A stretch of DNA of 64,000 nt from NCBI GenBank assembly GCA_016715895.1, contig JADJXH010000004.1, positions 1,116,001 to 1,180,000 on the forward strand, read 5' to 3'. A program made the position numbers and the translations under genes. Positions 40,696 through 50,775 of the stretch are shown piece after piece. This stretch comes from Flavobacteriales bacterium (lineage in GTDB: Bacteria > Bacteroidota > Bacteroidia > Flavobacteriales_F > PHOS-HE28). Position 1 is the stretch's first letter, and every line of letters begins with the position of its first letter. Below the pieces are notes generated by a model. The model did not search any database and was not told where the DNA came from. It saw nothing but the letters and a program-made list of their open reading frames with translations.

Positions 40696-41937
40696 ATGCG
40701 CCACACGACCCTCGCCTTCACCCTCCTCGCCACCCTGCCGTTGATCGCCCAGCCCCAGCTCGACAACCCCGGCTTCGAGGCTTGGCAGAACGTGGGTACC
40801 GGCACCGAGGAGCCCACGGAATGGAGCTCGGTGAAGACCAGCGATGGCGGTACGCTCATCAACAACCTCGCGCCCCAGATGGTGTGGCAGAGCAACGATG
40901 CGCACAGCGGGTCGTATTCGGTGAACATCCGCACGGTGTCGTCCTTTCTGGGGCCGGCCACGGGGCTGCTCACCAACGGCCGCGTGCACGCCGAGCTTCA
41001 GGTGGAGAACAGCTATGTGTTCACCGACACGCTCAACGCGGACTGGAGCACGCCCTGCGCCTCGCGGCCCGACAGCCTGATCGGCTGGTACAAGTACACC
41101 CCGCAGCCGGGCGACCAGGCGGTGATCGGGGTGCTGATGCATGTGGATGATGCCCGGCTGCCGGCCTTCGGAACGGAGTTGAACTGGGTGGGCGGGGCTG
41201 ATTGGACCTCGCCGAGCGCGACCGTGGGCGCGTGGACGCGTTTCGCGACGCCCTTCGTGTACACCGACAATCGTGAACCGGAACACATCCTGATGATCAT
41301 GACCAGCGGGGACAGCACCTCAAGCCAGGTGGGCACGGAGGTCTGGTTCGATGACCTGGCGCTCATCTACAACCTGGCCGCCGTGCCGGATGCGGCGGTG
41401 GCCACCGTGACGGCGCAGGACGGGTTCGACCTGAACGTGGCGTACAGCACCGGCGGCGTGCCCACATCCGCCTTGGACTTCACGGCCGAGCTGAGCGATG
41501 CGAACGGCGATTTCAGCGCCCCGGTGGCCATCGGCACGCTTAATAGCGACCAGCCGACGGGCGTCATCGCCTGCACCATTCCTGCCGGCACGGTGCCGGG
41601 TACCGGATATCGGATCCGCGTCACCACGCCCTCGCCCTACTATGCACCGGTGGATTCGGGCATCGTGGTGGAGGTGAGCACGGGCCTGGCCGCCGCCGGC
41701 ACCGCGGACGGCCTGAGCGCATGGTGCGATGCCGGAGGGGTGTGGCTGGACCTGCGCGCGAGCGTGCTGCAGGGTGCCCGCTACGAGGTGCTGGATGCGC
41801 GGGGAGCCCTGCTGGCCGAAGGCCTGCCGGTGCCCACTTCGCTGACGCACATCGCCCTGGACACCCGCGCAGGCATGGTGCTGGTCCGTGTGATCCACGC
41901 GGACGGTGCGGCTTCGATGCGCTTGGTGCGGCCCTGA
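40696..41937 (+). CDS. Secreted PCMD-type carbohydrate-binding-like protein
   Basis: 413 residues with a signal peptide (LAFTLLATLPLIAQ). The first 230 residues resemble the PCMD beta-sandwich found near carbohydrate-active enzymes (LDNPGFEAWQNVGTG, EVWFDDLALIYNL at its end). A second beta domain follows, and a short C-terminal part (GARYEVLDARGALLAEG, RAGMVLVRVIHADGAASMRLVRP) looks like a T9SS tail. Probably a surface-exposed glycan-binding protein; ligand unknown. Confidence 0.75.
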   Translation: MRHTTLAFTLLATLPLIAQPQLDNPGFEAWQNVGTGTEEPTEWSSVKTSDGGTLINNLAPQMVWQSNDAHSGSYSVNIRTVSSFLGPATGLLTNGRVHAELQVENSYVFTDTLNADWSTPCASRPDSLIGWYKYTPQPGDQAVIGVLMHVDDARLPAFGTELNWVGGADWTSPSATVGAWTRFATPFVYTDNREPEHILMIMTSGDSTSSQVGTEVWFDDLALIYNLAAVPDAAVATVTAQDGFDLNVAYSTGGVPTSALDFTAELSDANGDFSAPVAIGTLNSDQPTGVIACTIPAGTVPGTGYRIRVTTPSPYYAPVDSGIVVEVSTGLAAAGTADGLSAWCDAGGVWLDLRASVLQGARYEVLDARGALLAEGLPVPTSLTHIALDTRAGMVLVRVIHADGAASMRLVRP

Positions 41938-42078
41938 TCGGTGAGGCCCGAAGGCGGTGCCCGCGTGGGCGATGTGCGTACCTGGTCACGGCTTCCCGGC
42001 CGTTGAAATGATAATGAACTGTTAACGGCGCAGCGCCAGGAAGGGCGGTGCGGTAGATTCGCGGCCGATCGCGTCGAT

Positions 42079-42384
42079 ATGGCCCGCCAACCCCGGATGA
42101 ACCTGCTGATCGCCTGCATCGTGTTGCTGGCGATGCAGTTCATCCACCCGCCCGCTGCACGGGCCGGTCATGGGGCGCCCATGACGGAGTTGAGCCTCCC
42201 CTTGGCGGAGGATGCGTTCGGCGACACCGATCCGGAGGATCCCCTGGGGGCCGAAGGGGCCCTGGTCCTTGCACTTCTGGCGGGGCACTGGTCGGATGGA
42301 CCCATCGCACCGCGGTCGAGCGACGCGGACAGGCCGGGTTGCGCGCTGCTCCCGGTCGCGGGACTGCAGCCTTCGGCACCCTGA
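42079..42384 (+). CDS. Small secreted protein upstream of the RND operon
   Basis: 101 residues with a signal peptide (LLIACIVLLAMQF, then AARAGH) and a short acidic mature part. No domain is recognised. It is co-directional with the RND operon and lies 166 bp before it. A TAGATTCG box at 42053-42060 is a plausible promoter. The coding status is supported mainly by the clean signal peptide. Confidence 0.45.
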   Translation: MARQPRMNLLIACIVLLAMQFIHPPAARAGHGAPMTELSLPLAEDAFGDTDPEDPLGAEGALVLALLAGHWSDGPIAPRSSDADRPGCALLPVAGLQPSAP

Positions 42385-42550
42385 TCCCCCTGTTCCGGCC
42401 GTGAGCCGGTCCTGGTGCGATGCGTGAGCCGCGCGCACCATGCACGCACCCCGTGTGGCCTGCTTCCACCGCGTGCGCTCCGCATCGCATCGGTCCCGTG
42501 GCGTGCGCCTTCCGCACCTCCTTTCGTTCAACGATCACGATCCTCCCATC

Positions 42551-43741
42551 ATGTTGCATGTCTTCGGCCCCATGGGCCCAGCTGTCGCCCTTCGGGGAAC
42601 CCGGGACCACGGGCTCCCCCTGTTCCCTCTCGCTGTGCGGCGGTCGGTCGCGCACGCCTCCCTCCTGCTGCTGATCGGTTGCGTTCCGCTCCTGGTGGGA
42701 TGCGGAGGTCATGCGGAGCATCGAGCGCACGAGGGGCACGCGCAGGGCCGCTATCCGGCCACCACCCCCTTGTTCACGGATACGGTGGTCCAGAAGGACT
42801 ACGTGTGCCAGGTCCATTCCATCCAGCACATCGAGGTGAGGGCACTGGAGAAGGGTTACCTGCAGGACATCCTGGTGGACGAGGGCCAGTTGGTGCGGGA
42901 GGGTCAGGTGATGTTCCGGATCAGGCCGGTGCTGTACCAGGCCGAGGTGCAACGGGCCCAGGCGGAGGCCGAGTTCGCCCGCATCGAGTACCGCAACACG
43001 CAGGTGCTGGCGGACAGCAACGTGGTATCACCCAATGAGCTGGCCCTGGCCAGGGCCCGGTACGACAAGGCGCTGGCCGAGCTGAACGCGGCCCAGGCGC
43101 ATCTCGGCTTCACGGAGATCACCGCACCCTTCGCCGGCATCGTAGGTCGATTCCATGTGAGGAAGGGCAGTTTGCTGGATGAAGGCGAGCTGCTCACGGA
43201 GCTCTCGGACAACAGTGAGATGTGGGTCTACTTCAACGTGCCGGAGTCCGAGTACCTGGAGTACAGGAAGCGCTCCCTGGCCGGCACCGGCACGAAGGTG
43301 GGCCTGTTGATGGCCAATGGCGAGCGCTTCGATCAGGAGGGCGAGATCACCGCCATCGAGAGCGACTTCAACAACACCACGGGCAACATCGCCTTCCGGG
43401 CCACCTTCCGCAACCCGCAGGGATTGCTGCGGCACGGGGAGACGGGCAACATCCTGATGGACTCCCGGCTGAAGGGCGTGCTGCTCATCCCGCAGAAGGC
43501 CACCTTCGAAGTGCTTGACCACCGCTACGTGTTCAAGCTGGAGGAGGACGGCACGCTGCGCACCACGCGGATCGAGGTGGGGCCGGAACTGCAGCACCTC
43601 TTTGTGGTGGAGAAGGGCCTGACCAAGGACGACCGCTTCCTGCTGGAAGGCCTGCGCAAGGTGAAGGACGGCGACAAGCTCGAATGCGAGCTGCTCGCCC
43701 CGGATTCGGTGGTCAAGCACCTGGACCTGTACGCCGAGTGA
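42551..43741 (+). CDS. RND efflux membrane fusion protein
   Basis: About 396 residues, the periplasmic adaptor of a tripartite pump. After a lipoprotein-like signal (LIGCVPLLVGCGGH), a barrel-sandwich half-motif (VRALEKGYLQDILVDEGQLVREGQVMFRI) precedes a helical hairpin (YQAEVQRAQAEAEFARIEYRN) and the second lipoyl half (GFTEITAPFAGIVGRF). The start could be the ATG at 42551 or one seven codons later. It is followed after 23 bp by the pump gene. Confidence 0.92.
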   Translation: MLHVFGPMGPAVALRGTRDHGLPLFPLAVRRSVAHASLLLLIGCVPLLVGCGGHAEHRAHEGHAQGRYPATTPLFTDTVVQKDYVCQVHSIQHIEVRALEKGYLQDILVDEGQLVREGQVMFRIRPVLYQAEVQRAQAEAEFARIEYRNTQVLADSNVVSPNELALARARYDKALAELNAAQAHLGFTEITAPFAGIVGRFHVRKGSLLDEGELLTELSDNSEMWVYFNVPESEYLEYRKRSLAGTGTKVGLLMANGERFDQEGEITAIESDFNNTTGNIAFRATFRNPQGLLRHGETGNILMDSRLKGVLLIPQKATFEVLDHRYVFKLEEDGTLRTTRIEVGPELQHLFVVEKGLTKDDRFLLEGLRKVKDGDKLECELLAPDSVVKHLDLYAE

Positions 43742-43764
43742 CCGGCCGGTAATCTTCTCCGACC

Positions 43765-46700
43765 ATGTTCAAGAACTTCATTCAGCGGCCGGTCTTCGCC
43801 ATCGTCATCTCGGTACTGATCCTCTTCGTGGGCGGCCTGGCCATGAAGCAGCTGCCCACCGCACAGTTCCCGGAGATCGCGCCCACCACGGTGAACATCT
43901 TCATCGCCTACCCCGGGGCCAGCGCGGACGTGCTCACCAAGAGCACCATCATCCAGCTGGAGACGGCCGTCAACGGGGTGCAGGGCATGCGCTACCTGGC
44001 CAGCGATGCCACCAGCGCGGGCGAAGGCACCATCCGCGTGATCTTCGAACCAGGTACCGATCCCGATGAGGCCGTGGTGCGCGTGAAGACGCGGGTGGAC
44101 CAGGTGATGCCCAACCTGCCCCTGCTCGTGCAGCGGGAGGGCGTGATCATCACCCCGGTGCAGCCCAGCATGCTCATGTACGTGAACCTCTACGGCAACG
44201 GGGAGGATGCGGACGAGCTGTTCCTGTACAACTACGCGTACACGCAGCTCATCCCGGAGATCCAGCGCATCACCGGTGTGGCGCAGGCGCAGATCCTGGG
44301 CAGCCGCAAGTACGCCATGCGCGTGTGGCTGAAGCCCGACCGCATGCGCGCTTACGCCATCAGCGCGGAGGAGGTGATGAAGGCCATGGAGGAGCAGAGC
44401 CTCATCGCGCGTCCGGGTCGCCTGGGCCAGAGCTCGGGCATCAATGCGCAATCGCTCGAGTATGTGCTCGTCTACCAGGGCCAGTTCAACAAGCCCGAGC
44501 AATACCGGGACATCATCGTCCGCGCCAACGAGGAAGGCGAGCTCATCCGGCTGAAGGACATCGCCGAGGTGGAGCTGGGCAGCGAGTTCTTCGACATCTA
44601 CTCGAATCTCGACGGTCGTCCCTCAGCGTCGATCATGCTGAAGCAGACGCTGGGCAGCAATGCCAGCGATGTGATCGCGGAGGTGAAGGAGAAGCTCAGG
44701 GAGCAGGCCGAGTTCATGCCGCCAGGGGTGGACTACAAGGTGAGCTACGACGTGAGCACCTTCCTGGACGCGTCCATCGAACAGGTGTTGCACACCCTGC
44801 GCGATGCCTTCATCCTCGTGGCGCTCGTGGTCTTCATCTTCCTGGGCGACTGGCGCAGTACGCTGATCCCCATCCTGGCCGTCCCCGTGTCCCTGATCGG
44901 CGCCTTCTTCGTGATGCAGCTGTTCGACCTGTCGATCAACCTCATCACGCTGTTCGCGCTGGTGCTCGCCATCGGCATCGTGGTGGACAATGCCATCGTG
45001 GTGGTGGAGGCCGTGCACGCCAGGATGGAGGCGGATCATTTTCTGACACCGTACGCTGCGGTGAAGCAGGTGATGGGCGAGATCGGCGGCGCCATCATCG
45101 CGATCACGCTGGTGATGGTCTCGGTGTTCATCCCCATCTCTTTCATGACCGGACCGGTCGGCGTGTTCTACCGGCAGTTCTCCATCACCATGGCGGGGTC
45201 CATCATCATCTCGGCCATCGTGGCCCTCACGCTCACGCCGGTGCTGTGCGCCATGCTCATGAAGCCGCACCACGGCGCGCGGAGGAGGTCCGTACTTGAT
45301 CGCGGCATCGATGCCTTCAACCGCTGGTTCGAGCGGCTCACCGGCGGGTATGTGGCGGTGCTGAACCGGATCGTCGTCCGCCGGCTGCTCACCTTCGGTC
45401 TGCTCGCGGGCTTCTGCGCAGCGATCGTTGTGAGCAACGAGGTGCTGCCGGCGGGTTTCATCCCGAGCGAGGACCAGGGCACCATCTACGCCATCGTGCA
45501 AACGCCGCCGGGCTCCACCTTGGAGACCACGAACGAGGTGGCGCGTGAGCTGCAGCGGATCTGCGAGGAGATCCCCGAGGTGGAGTCGGTGTCATCGCTG
45601 GCCGGGTACGAGATCATGACGGAAGGGCGCGGCTCCAATGCGGGCACCTGCCTGATCGACCTCAAGCGCTGGGACGAGCGCGACAAGAACGTCAATGAGG
45701 TGATGGAGGAGCTGGAGGAGAGGACGAAGGACATCGGCGCGGTGATCGAATTCTTCGAACCGCCCGCGGTGCCCGGCTTCGGCTCGTCCGCCGGCTTCTC
45801 GCTGCGCATGCTCGACAAGACGAACGGCACGGACTACCATGAGTTCGAGCGCATCAACAACGAATTCATGGACGCGCTGCGGAAGCGAAAGGAGCTCACC
45901 GGCCTGTTCACCTTCTATGCGGCCAACTTTCCACAGTACGAGATGATCATCGACAACGACCTGGCCATGCAGAAGGGCGTGAGCATCGGCAAGGCGGTGG
46001 AGAACCTGAACATCCTCATCGGCAGCACCTACGAGCAGGGCTTCATCCGCTTCGGCCGGTTCTTCAAGGTGTACACCCAGGCCGGTCCGGAGTACCGCCG
46101 CTACCCGTCCGACCTCACCGGGCTGTTCGTGAAGAACGAGGCGGGGGAGATGGTGCCTTACTCCTCCTTCATGCGCTTCGAGAAACGGCTTGGTCCGAAC
46201 GAGATCACGCGGTACAACATGTACAACTCGGCCACCATCAGAGGGCTTTCGGTGGAAGGGTACACCAGTGGCGATGCGATCAAGGCGATCCAGGAGGTGG
46301 CCCGGGAGACGCTGCCCCGGGGCTACGACATTGCGTGGGAGGGCCTGTCCTATGACGAGGCCCGGCGGGGCAACGAGGCCGTGTACATCTTCATCGTGGT
46401 GCTCATCTTCGTGTACCTCGTGCTTGCAGCGCAGTATGAGAGCTTCGTGCTGCCCCTGGTGGTGATCCTCTCCCTGCCGGTCGGCGTGCTCGGATCCTTC
46501 CTGATGCTGAAGGCGATGGGCCTGGCGAACGACGTGTACGCGCAGATCGGCATCATCATGCTGATCGGTCTGCTGGGCAAGAACGCGGTGCTGATCGTGG
46601 AGTTCGCGGTGCAGAAGCAACGCGCGGGGGCCACCGTGCTGGAGGCCGCCATCGAAGGCTCCAAGGCGCGTTTCCGGCCCATCCTGATGACCTCGTTCGC

Positions 46701-47004
46701 CTTCGTCGCGGGGCTGATCCCGCTCGTGGTGGCCAGCGGGGCCGGGGCCATCGGCAACCGCACCATCGGGTCATCGGCGCTTGGTGGCATGCTGTTGGGC
46801 ACCATCATCGGCGTGCTGGTGATCCCAGGTCTCTACTATGTGTTCGCCACGCTGATCAAGGGCCGCAAGCTCATCGGCGACGAACGCGATGAGCCGATGT
46901 CCGAGCAGTACGTGCGTCACGCGCAGGAGGAGAGCGAGGCCAAGGAGACCATCCGCACGCTGCGGGACCGGGTGAACGAACTGTTGAAACGCAGGAAGGA
47001 CTGA
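43765..47004 (+). CDS. RND efflux transporter, HAE1 family
   Basis: 1,079 residues, the inner-membrane proton antiporter of a tripartite multidrug pump. Twelve membrane helices are expected; helix 1 starts MFKNFIQRPVFAIVISVLILF. The proton-relay motif in helix 4 is GIVVDNAIVVVEAVHAR, and the second half has LIGLLGKNAVLIVEFA. Large periplasmic loops carry the drug-binding domains. The length is near the norm (1,030-1,050) with an extra C-terminal tail. The stop overlaps the start of the outer-membrane gene (TGATG). Confidence 0.95.
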   Translation: MFKNFIQRPVFAIVISVLILFVGGLAMKQLPTAQFPEIAPTTVNIFIAYPGASADVLTKSTIIQLETAVNGVQGMRYLASDATSAGEGTIRVIFEPGTDPDEAVVRVKTRVDQVMPNLPLLVQREGVIITPVQPSMLMYVNLYGNGEDADELFLYNYAYTQLIPEIQRITGVAQAQILGSRKYAMRVWLKPDRMRAYAISAEEVMKAMEEQSLIARPGRLGQSSGINAQSLEYVLVYQGQFNKPEQYRDIIVRANEEGELIRLKDIAEVELGSEFFDIYSNLDGRPSASIMLKQTLGSNASDVIAEVKEKLREQAEFMPPGVDYKVSYDVSTFLDASIEQVLHTLRDAFILVALVVFIFLGDWRSTLIPILAVPVSLIGAFFVMQLFDLSINLITLFALVLAIGIVVDNAIVVVEAVHARMEADHFLTPYAAVKQVMGEIGGAIIAITLVMVSVFIPISFMTGPVGVFYRQFSITMAGSIIISAIVALTLTPVLCAMLMKPHHGARRRSVLDRGIDAFNRWFERLTGGYVAVLNRIVVRRLLTFGLLAGFCAAIVVSNEVLPAGFIPSEDQGTIYAIVQTPPGSTLETTNEVARELQRICEEIPEVESVSSLAGYEIMTEGRGSNAGTCLIDLKRWDERDKNVNEVMEELEERTKDIGAVIEFFEPPAVPGFGSSAGFSLRMLDKTNGTDYHEFERINNEFMDALRKRKELTGLFTFYAANFPQYEMIIDNDLAMQKGVSIGKAVENLNILIGSTYEQGFIRFGRFFKVYTQAGPEYRRYPSDLTGLFVKNEAGEMVPYSSFMRFEKRLGPNEITRYNMYNSATIRGLSVEGYTSGDAIKAIQEVARETLPRGYDIAWEGLSYDEARRGNEAVYIFIVVLIFVYLVLAAQYESFVLPLVVILSLPVGVLGSFLMLKAMGLANDVYAQIGIIMLIGLLGKNAVLIVEFAVQKQRAGATVLEAAIEGSKARFRPILMTSFAFVAGLIPLVVASGAGAIGNRTIGSSALGGMLLGTIIGVLVIPGLYYVFATLIKGRKLIGDERDEPMSEQYVRHAQEESEAKETIRTLRDRVNELLKRRKD

Positions 47005-48449
47005 TGCCGACGCGGACCATGCAACGACCGATCCATTCCCTGCTCGCATCGGGCCTGTTCCTGATGCTTGCGAGCACCTCCTGTGTGCCGGCCCTGAAGG
47101 TGCGGGACGTCCGGAAGAACACGCCGGCCACCTACGCGGGAAGTGCCGACACGACGAACAGCGGGTCCCTGCCGAGGGGGCTCCTCTTTGCCGATCCGGA
47201 CCTGCGGGCGCTGATCGACACGGCTCTGGCGAACAACCAGGAGCTGAACATCCTGTTGCAGGAGGTGGAGGTGCTGCGCAACGAAGCGCGGGCGCGCAAG
47301 GGGGAGTATCTGCCCTTCGTGGGCCTCGGGTTGGGCGCCGAGGTCGAGAAGGTCGGCGAATTCACCCGCAACGGCGCCGTGGAGCACAACCTCGACGTGA
47401 AGGAGGGAAGGCACTTCCCGGAGCCACTGCCCAACTACGGGGCCGGCCTGCGCGCCAGCTGGGAGCTGGATGTGTGGAAGCGACTGCGCAATGCCCGGAA
47501 GGCGGCCACGCTGCGCTACCTCGGCGGGATGGAGGGCCGGAACTTCATGGTGACCAACCTGGTGGCGGAGATCGCGAACAGCTACTATGAGCTTCTCGCC
47601 CTGGACAACCAGCTGGAGATCCTGCAGGCCAACATCGCCATCCAGCAGGATGCCTTGGAGGTGGTGAGGCTGGAGAAGCAGGCGGCGAAGGTGACCGAGC
47701 TGGCGGTGCGGCGCTTCGAGGCCGAAGTGCTCAAGAACCGGAGCGCGCTGTTCGATGTGCAGCAGCGCATCACGGAGACGGAGAACCGGATCAACTTCCT
47801 GGTGGGACGCTATCCGAGGCCGGTGCAACGCCGGAGGGACGCGTTCGCCGGGCTTTCCCCGGCGACCCTGCAGAGTGGGCTTCCGTCGCAGTTGCTCACC
47901 AACCGACCGGACATCCGGCAGGCCGAACTGGAGCTGGAGGCGGCGAAGCTGGATGTGAAGGCGGCACGGGCGAGCTTCTACCCGTCCGTGGGGATCCGTG
48001 CGGGTGTGGGCTTCAACGCCTTCGACCCGATGCTGCTGCTGGAGTCGCCCGCTTCGCTGATGTACGGCCTTGCCGGCGATCTGGTGACACCCCTGGTGAA
48101 CCGCAACGCCATCAAGGCGCAGTATGCGAGCGCCAGCGCCCGTCAGTTGCAGGCCGTCAACGCCTACGAGCGCACCCTGCTGAACGCCTATGTCGAAGTG
48201 GCGAACCAGCTGTCGAACATCAGGAACCTGCAGGGCAGCTACGACCTTCGCCGGCAGCAGGTGGATGCCCTCAGCAGCTCCATCACGATCTCGAACAACC
48301 TGTTCCGCTCGGCCCGGGCCGACTACATGGAGGTGCTGCTCACCCAACGTGAGGCCCTGGAGTCGAAGGTGGAGCTGGTGGAGACGCGCAGGCGGCAGAT
48401 GAACGCGATGGTGGACATGTACCGCGCGCTGGGCGGGGGGTGGCGGTAG
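47004..48449 (+). CDS. RND outer-membrane factor (OprM/NodT family)
   Basis: 481 residues, the outer-membrane channel of the pump, lipoprotein-type (FLMLASTSCVPAL). Family segments such as DLRALIDTALANNQELNILLQEVEVL, YGAGLRASWELDVWKRLRNARKAA and LLTNRPDIRQAELELEAAKLDVKAARASFYPSV are present, with the usual two structural repeats. It overlaps the transporter gene, completing a three-gene operon. Drugs pumped are unknown. Confidence 0.94.
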   Translation: MPTRTMQRPIHSLLASGLFLMLASTSCVPALKVRDVRKNTPATYAGSADTTNSGSLPRGLLFADPDLRALIDTALANNQELNILLQEVEVLRNEARARKGEYLPFVGLGLGAEVEKVGEFTRNGAVEHNLDVKEGRHFPEPLPNYGAGLRASWELDVWKRLRNARKAATLRYLGGMEGRNFMVTNLVAEIANSYYELLALDNQLEILQANIAIQQDALEVVRLEKQAAKVTELAVRRFEAEVLKNRSALFDVQQRITETENRINFLVGRYPRPVQRRRDAFAGLSPATLQSGLPSQLLTNRPDIRQAELELEAAKLDVKAARASFYPSVGIRAGVGFNAFDPMLLLESPASLMYGLAGDLVTPLVNRNAIKAQYASASARQLQAVNAYERTLLNAYVEVANQLSNIRNLQGSYDLRRQQVDALSSSITISNNLFRSARADYMEVLLTQREALESKVELVETRRRQMNAMVDMYRALGGGWR

Positions 48450-48472
48450 GCCCAGACATGTCGCAGTGGGGG

Positions 48473-49435
48473 TCAGGGGAGCGTGATCACCACGTTCCCC
48501 ACTTTCCGTCCGCTCTCCGCCAACGCGTGCGCCTCACGGATCCGCTCCAGTGGGAAGGTGCTGTCGATCACCGGATGGATCTCCTCGCGCTGCCAGAGGT
48601 CCGCGAGCAGCTGCATGTCGGCTGCGCTCTCTGCCGCCGTGCCACCGATCACGGTCACCTGCTTGCCGCCCTTGCCGCTGAACGCACGCTTCAGCATCTG
48701 TCCGGGCATTTCGGACCCGGTGATGATGGTGCCTTGCGGCTTCACCAACTTCAGGCTGTCCTTGAACGGCAGCTTGCCCACCGTTTCGAAGACCACATCG
48801 TAGCGATCGCGGTGGGCGAGGAGGTCATCCTTGGTGTAGTCCAGCACTTCGACGGCGCCGAGCGAGCGCACCAGCTCCACGTTGCGGGTGCTGCACACGC
48901 CGGTCACATCCGCACCCATGGCCCGGGCCAGCTGCACGGCCGCGCTGCCCACCGCGCCCGAGGCACCGTAGATGAGCACGCTTTGCCCTTTGCCCACCCT
49001 GGCCTTGTGCAGGAAGTGCCGTGCCGTGCCGAAACCGAAGGGGATGGCAGCGGCATCGGTGTAGGACATGCCGTCGGGCATGGGGGCGAAGGCGCCGTTC
49101 TCCTTCAGCGCGATGAACTCGGCATGGCCGCCCAGTCCCATGATGCTCGTCCAGCCGAAGAGACGGTCGCCCTTCTTGTACTTGCTCACCGCAACACCAG
49201 CTTCCGCCACTTCACCGGCGAACACCACGCCCAGGATTGCCCGGCGAGGTTTGAATGGCCCGAAGACCAGCCGCACGAACCACGGGTTGGCGCTGCGCAA
49301 CCGCCAATCCGCTGCGTTCACCGCCGAGGCATGGATGCGGATGAGCACTTCGTTCTTCTTCGGCGACGGGTTGGGAACCTCGGCAATGCGGATCACATCG
49401 GGACCTCCGTAGGCGGTGGCGAGGGCGGCTTTCAT
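48473..49435 (-). CDS. Zinc-free alcohol dehydrogenase / quinone-reductase-like protein
   Basis: 320 residues of the medium-chain dehydrogenase family without structural zinc: EVLIRIHASAVNAADWRLR, VFAGEVAEAGVAV, then the NADPH motif VLIYGASGAVGSAAVQLARAMGADVTGVCS. The C-terminus (RIREAHALAESGRKVGNVVI) is the usual one. Likely reduces quinones or enals; substrate unknown. It is on the same strand as the mfd tail copy upstream, so it would have followed mfd before the insertion at 49693-50775. Confidence 0.88.
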   Translation of the reverse strand: MKAALATAYGGPDVIRIAEVPNPSPKKNEVLIRIHASAVNAADWRLRSANPWFVRLVFGPFKPRRAILGVVFAGEVAEAGVAVSKYKKGDRLFGWTSIMGLGGHAEFIALKENGAFAPMPDGMSYTDAAAIPFGFGTARHFLHKARVGKGQSVLIYGASGAVGSAAVQLARAMGADVTGVCSTRNVELVRSLGAVEVLDYTKDDLLAHRDRYDVVFETVGKLPFKDSLKLVKPQGTIITGSEMPGQMLKRAFSGKGGKQVTVIGGTAAESAADMQLLADLWQREEIHPVIDSTFPLERIREAHALAESGRKVGNVVITLP

Positions 49436-49564
49436 GGGGATGGGCGCCGAAGCAAAGGCGAAGGCGGCTGTCAAAGGTCCAGCGGTCCGGCCATGGTTCC
49501 GCCCCGCTCATGGATCGATGGGCTCGTCCATCCCAAGCGGAAAGCTCAGACAGGCACTTGGGTG

Positions 49565-49692
49565 CCCACCACCCCCTCCATCACCCCCTTCGCCGCGCGC
49601 ACAGCCTACCCCGCGCTTTTGGCGGGGTTCTTCACGACCTGTCCCACTTTGGCGGGATCCTGTACGCTGATCCGCAGCGTTCCCCATCTTCT
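49565..49692 (-). pseudogene. Displaced, decayed copy of the mfd 3' tail
   Basis: Matches 50789-50871 in three blocks: CCCACCACCCCCTCCA and onward to GCGCACA; then TTCTTCAC; then ATCCTGTACGCTGATC to the CTTCTC end. Two insertions (about 20 and 25 bp), each holding a TTTGGCGGG-type hairpin, and a 1-bp shift break the frame. The wider gap 49436-49843 holds no other gene that I can support. A short palindrome-like stretch at 49780-49840 was seen but not interpreted. Confidence 0.75.
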
Positions 49693-49843
49693 CCTTTGAT
49701 CTTGGACTTCTACGGTTAACTCCCACTGGCGCACGATATCGCACGCAGGACAACCCGCACGTGTCGACGGTCGATCGTGAAGTTCCGCACGTTAACGTAC
49801 CATGCCACTGGGTGACCATGGTCCGTGGTACGCTTACGCTCTA

Positions 49844-50719
49844 TCAGTGCACAAGTACTCGTCCCATGATCACGGCACCGAGGATCGTCGAGAGCCTCAA
49901 TGAATAGATGCCGGGTCGATCAAGCGAAATGGTCCGATCGCCATTGATCGAGTGCATGCTCAACTGCCGCCCGGTGGCGTCAAGGACGGCCACGGACCCT
50001 ACAGTGGCCGTGATCGTGATGGGCTCGCCCGCACGTACCACGGTAGGGCGGATCTCCATTTGGGGCCCAGCGTGCTCGTCGAGCCCCACGCCCAGCGAGC
50101 ATTGCGCGACCTGTGGGCTCTGCCATGCGATATCCGCATCCTCGTAACACCGAAGGCCCGCGAAGATCTCGCCGTCGCACACGCCATAGAGCCAGGCGAA
50201 GGGTGCCACCGCGTTTCCGAGCCGCTCCGTGATGGTGCCTCCGAATCCGAAGCTGGACCATTGTCTGGACCCGACGTCCACCTCAAGGCTGCGCAGCAAG
50301 AACCCATCCACCATCACCATGCTCGTATCCAGCACCGTCCAATCCAGGGTATCCTGCTGGCCGAACTGGACGACCGGAGTGGACCACGAATCTCCGATAC
50401 CCGCGTCCCACCTGAAGACCAGATGATGCTGACCTGTGGCCGATGCGAAGTAGAACAAAGAATCCTGTGATTCCGAAAGGAACATGGCGAGTTGATGGCA
50501 ACCGAGATACCAGCCCTGGTTGATGTGGAGCGTTCTGCATGTTCGGCCTTCAATGAGCGTGTCGTAGGCCGCCTCGATCACCATCAGGTTGGTATCAGGC
50601 CCGCCCCATTGCGATTGCTTGTAATACCATTTCGCACCGATCGGCGCGTATGTGGTCTGCGCAAGCAGCGAGGCGGCGAAGAGCGCGCTGCTGATCACGA
50701 GGCTCGGCCTGATGTTCAT
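49844..50719 (-). CDS. Secreted protein with T9SS-like tail between mfd and its displaced tail
   Basis: 291 residues from the ATG at 50719 with a signal peptide (LVISSALFAASLLAQ). The central part is beta-rich with Trp/Gly motifs (SATGQHHLVFRWDAGIGDSW) and has no recognised domain. The C-terminal 70 residues (VVRAGEPITITATVGSVAVLDATGRQLS, then LDRPGIYSLRL) look like a T9SS sorting domain. It lies on the mfd strand, in the segment between intact and decayed copies of the mfd tail, so it is probably an inserted gene. Confidence 0.7.
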   Translation of the reverse strand: MNIRPSLVISSALFAASLLAQTTYAPIGAKWYYKQSQWGGPDTNLMVIEAAYDTLIEGRTCRTLHINQGWYLGCHQLAMFLSESQDSLFYFASATGQHHLVFRWDAGIGDSWSTPVVQFGQQDTLDWTVLDTSMVMVDGFLLRSLEVDVGSRQWSSFGFGGTITERLGNAVAPFAWLYGVCDGEIFAGLRCYEDADIAWQSPQVAQCSLGVGLDEHAGPQMEIRPTVVRAGEPITITATVGSVAVLDATGRQLSMHSINGDRTISLDRPGIYSLRLSTILGAVIMGRVLVH

Positions 50720-50775
50720 CGCAAGGTGAAAATACATCAACTGGACGCGGCTCAAGGGTGAACCGCTGCCGCGGA

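Noticed and set aside
42440..42550. N-terminal extension of the membrane fusion protein
   Set aside because: The extra 37 residues are Arg/His-rich and precede a normal lipoprotein signal; a start near 42551 fits better.
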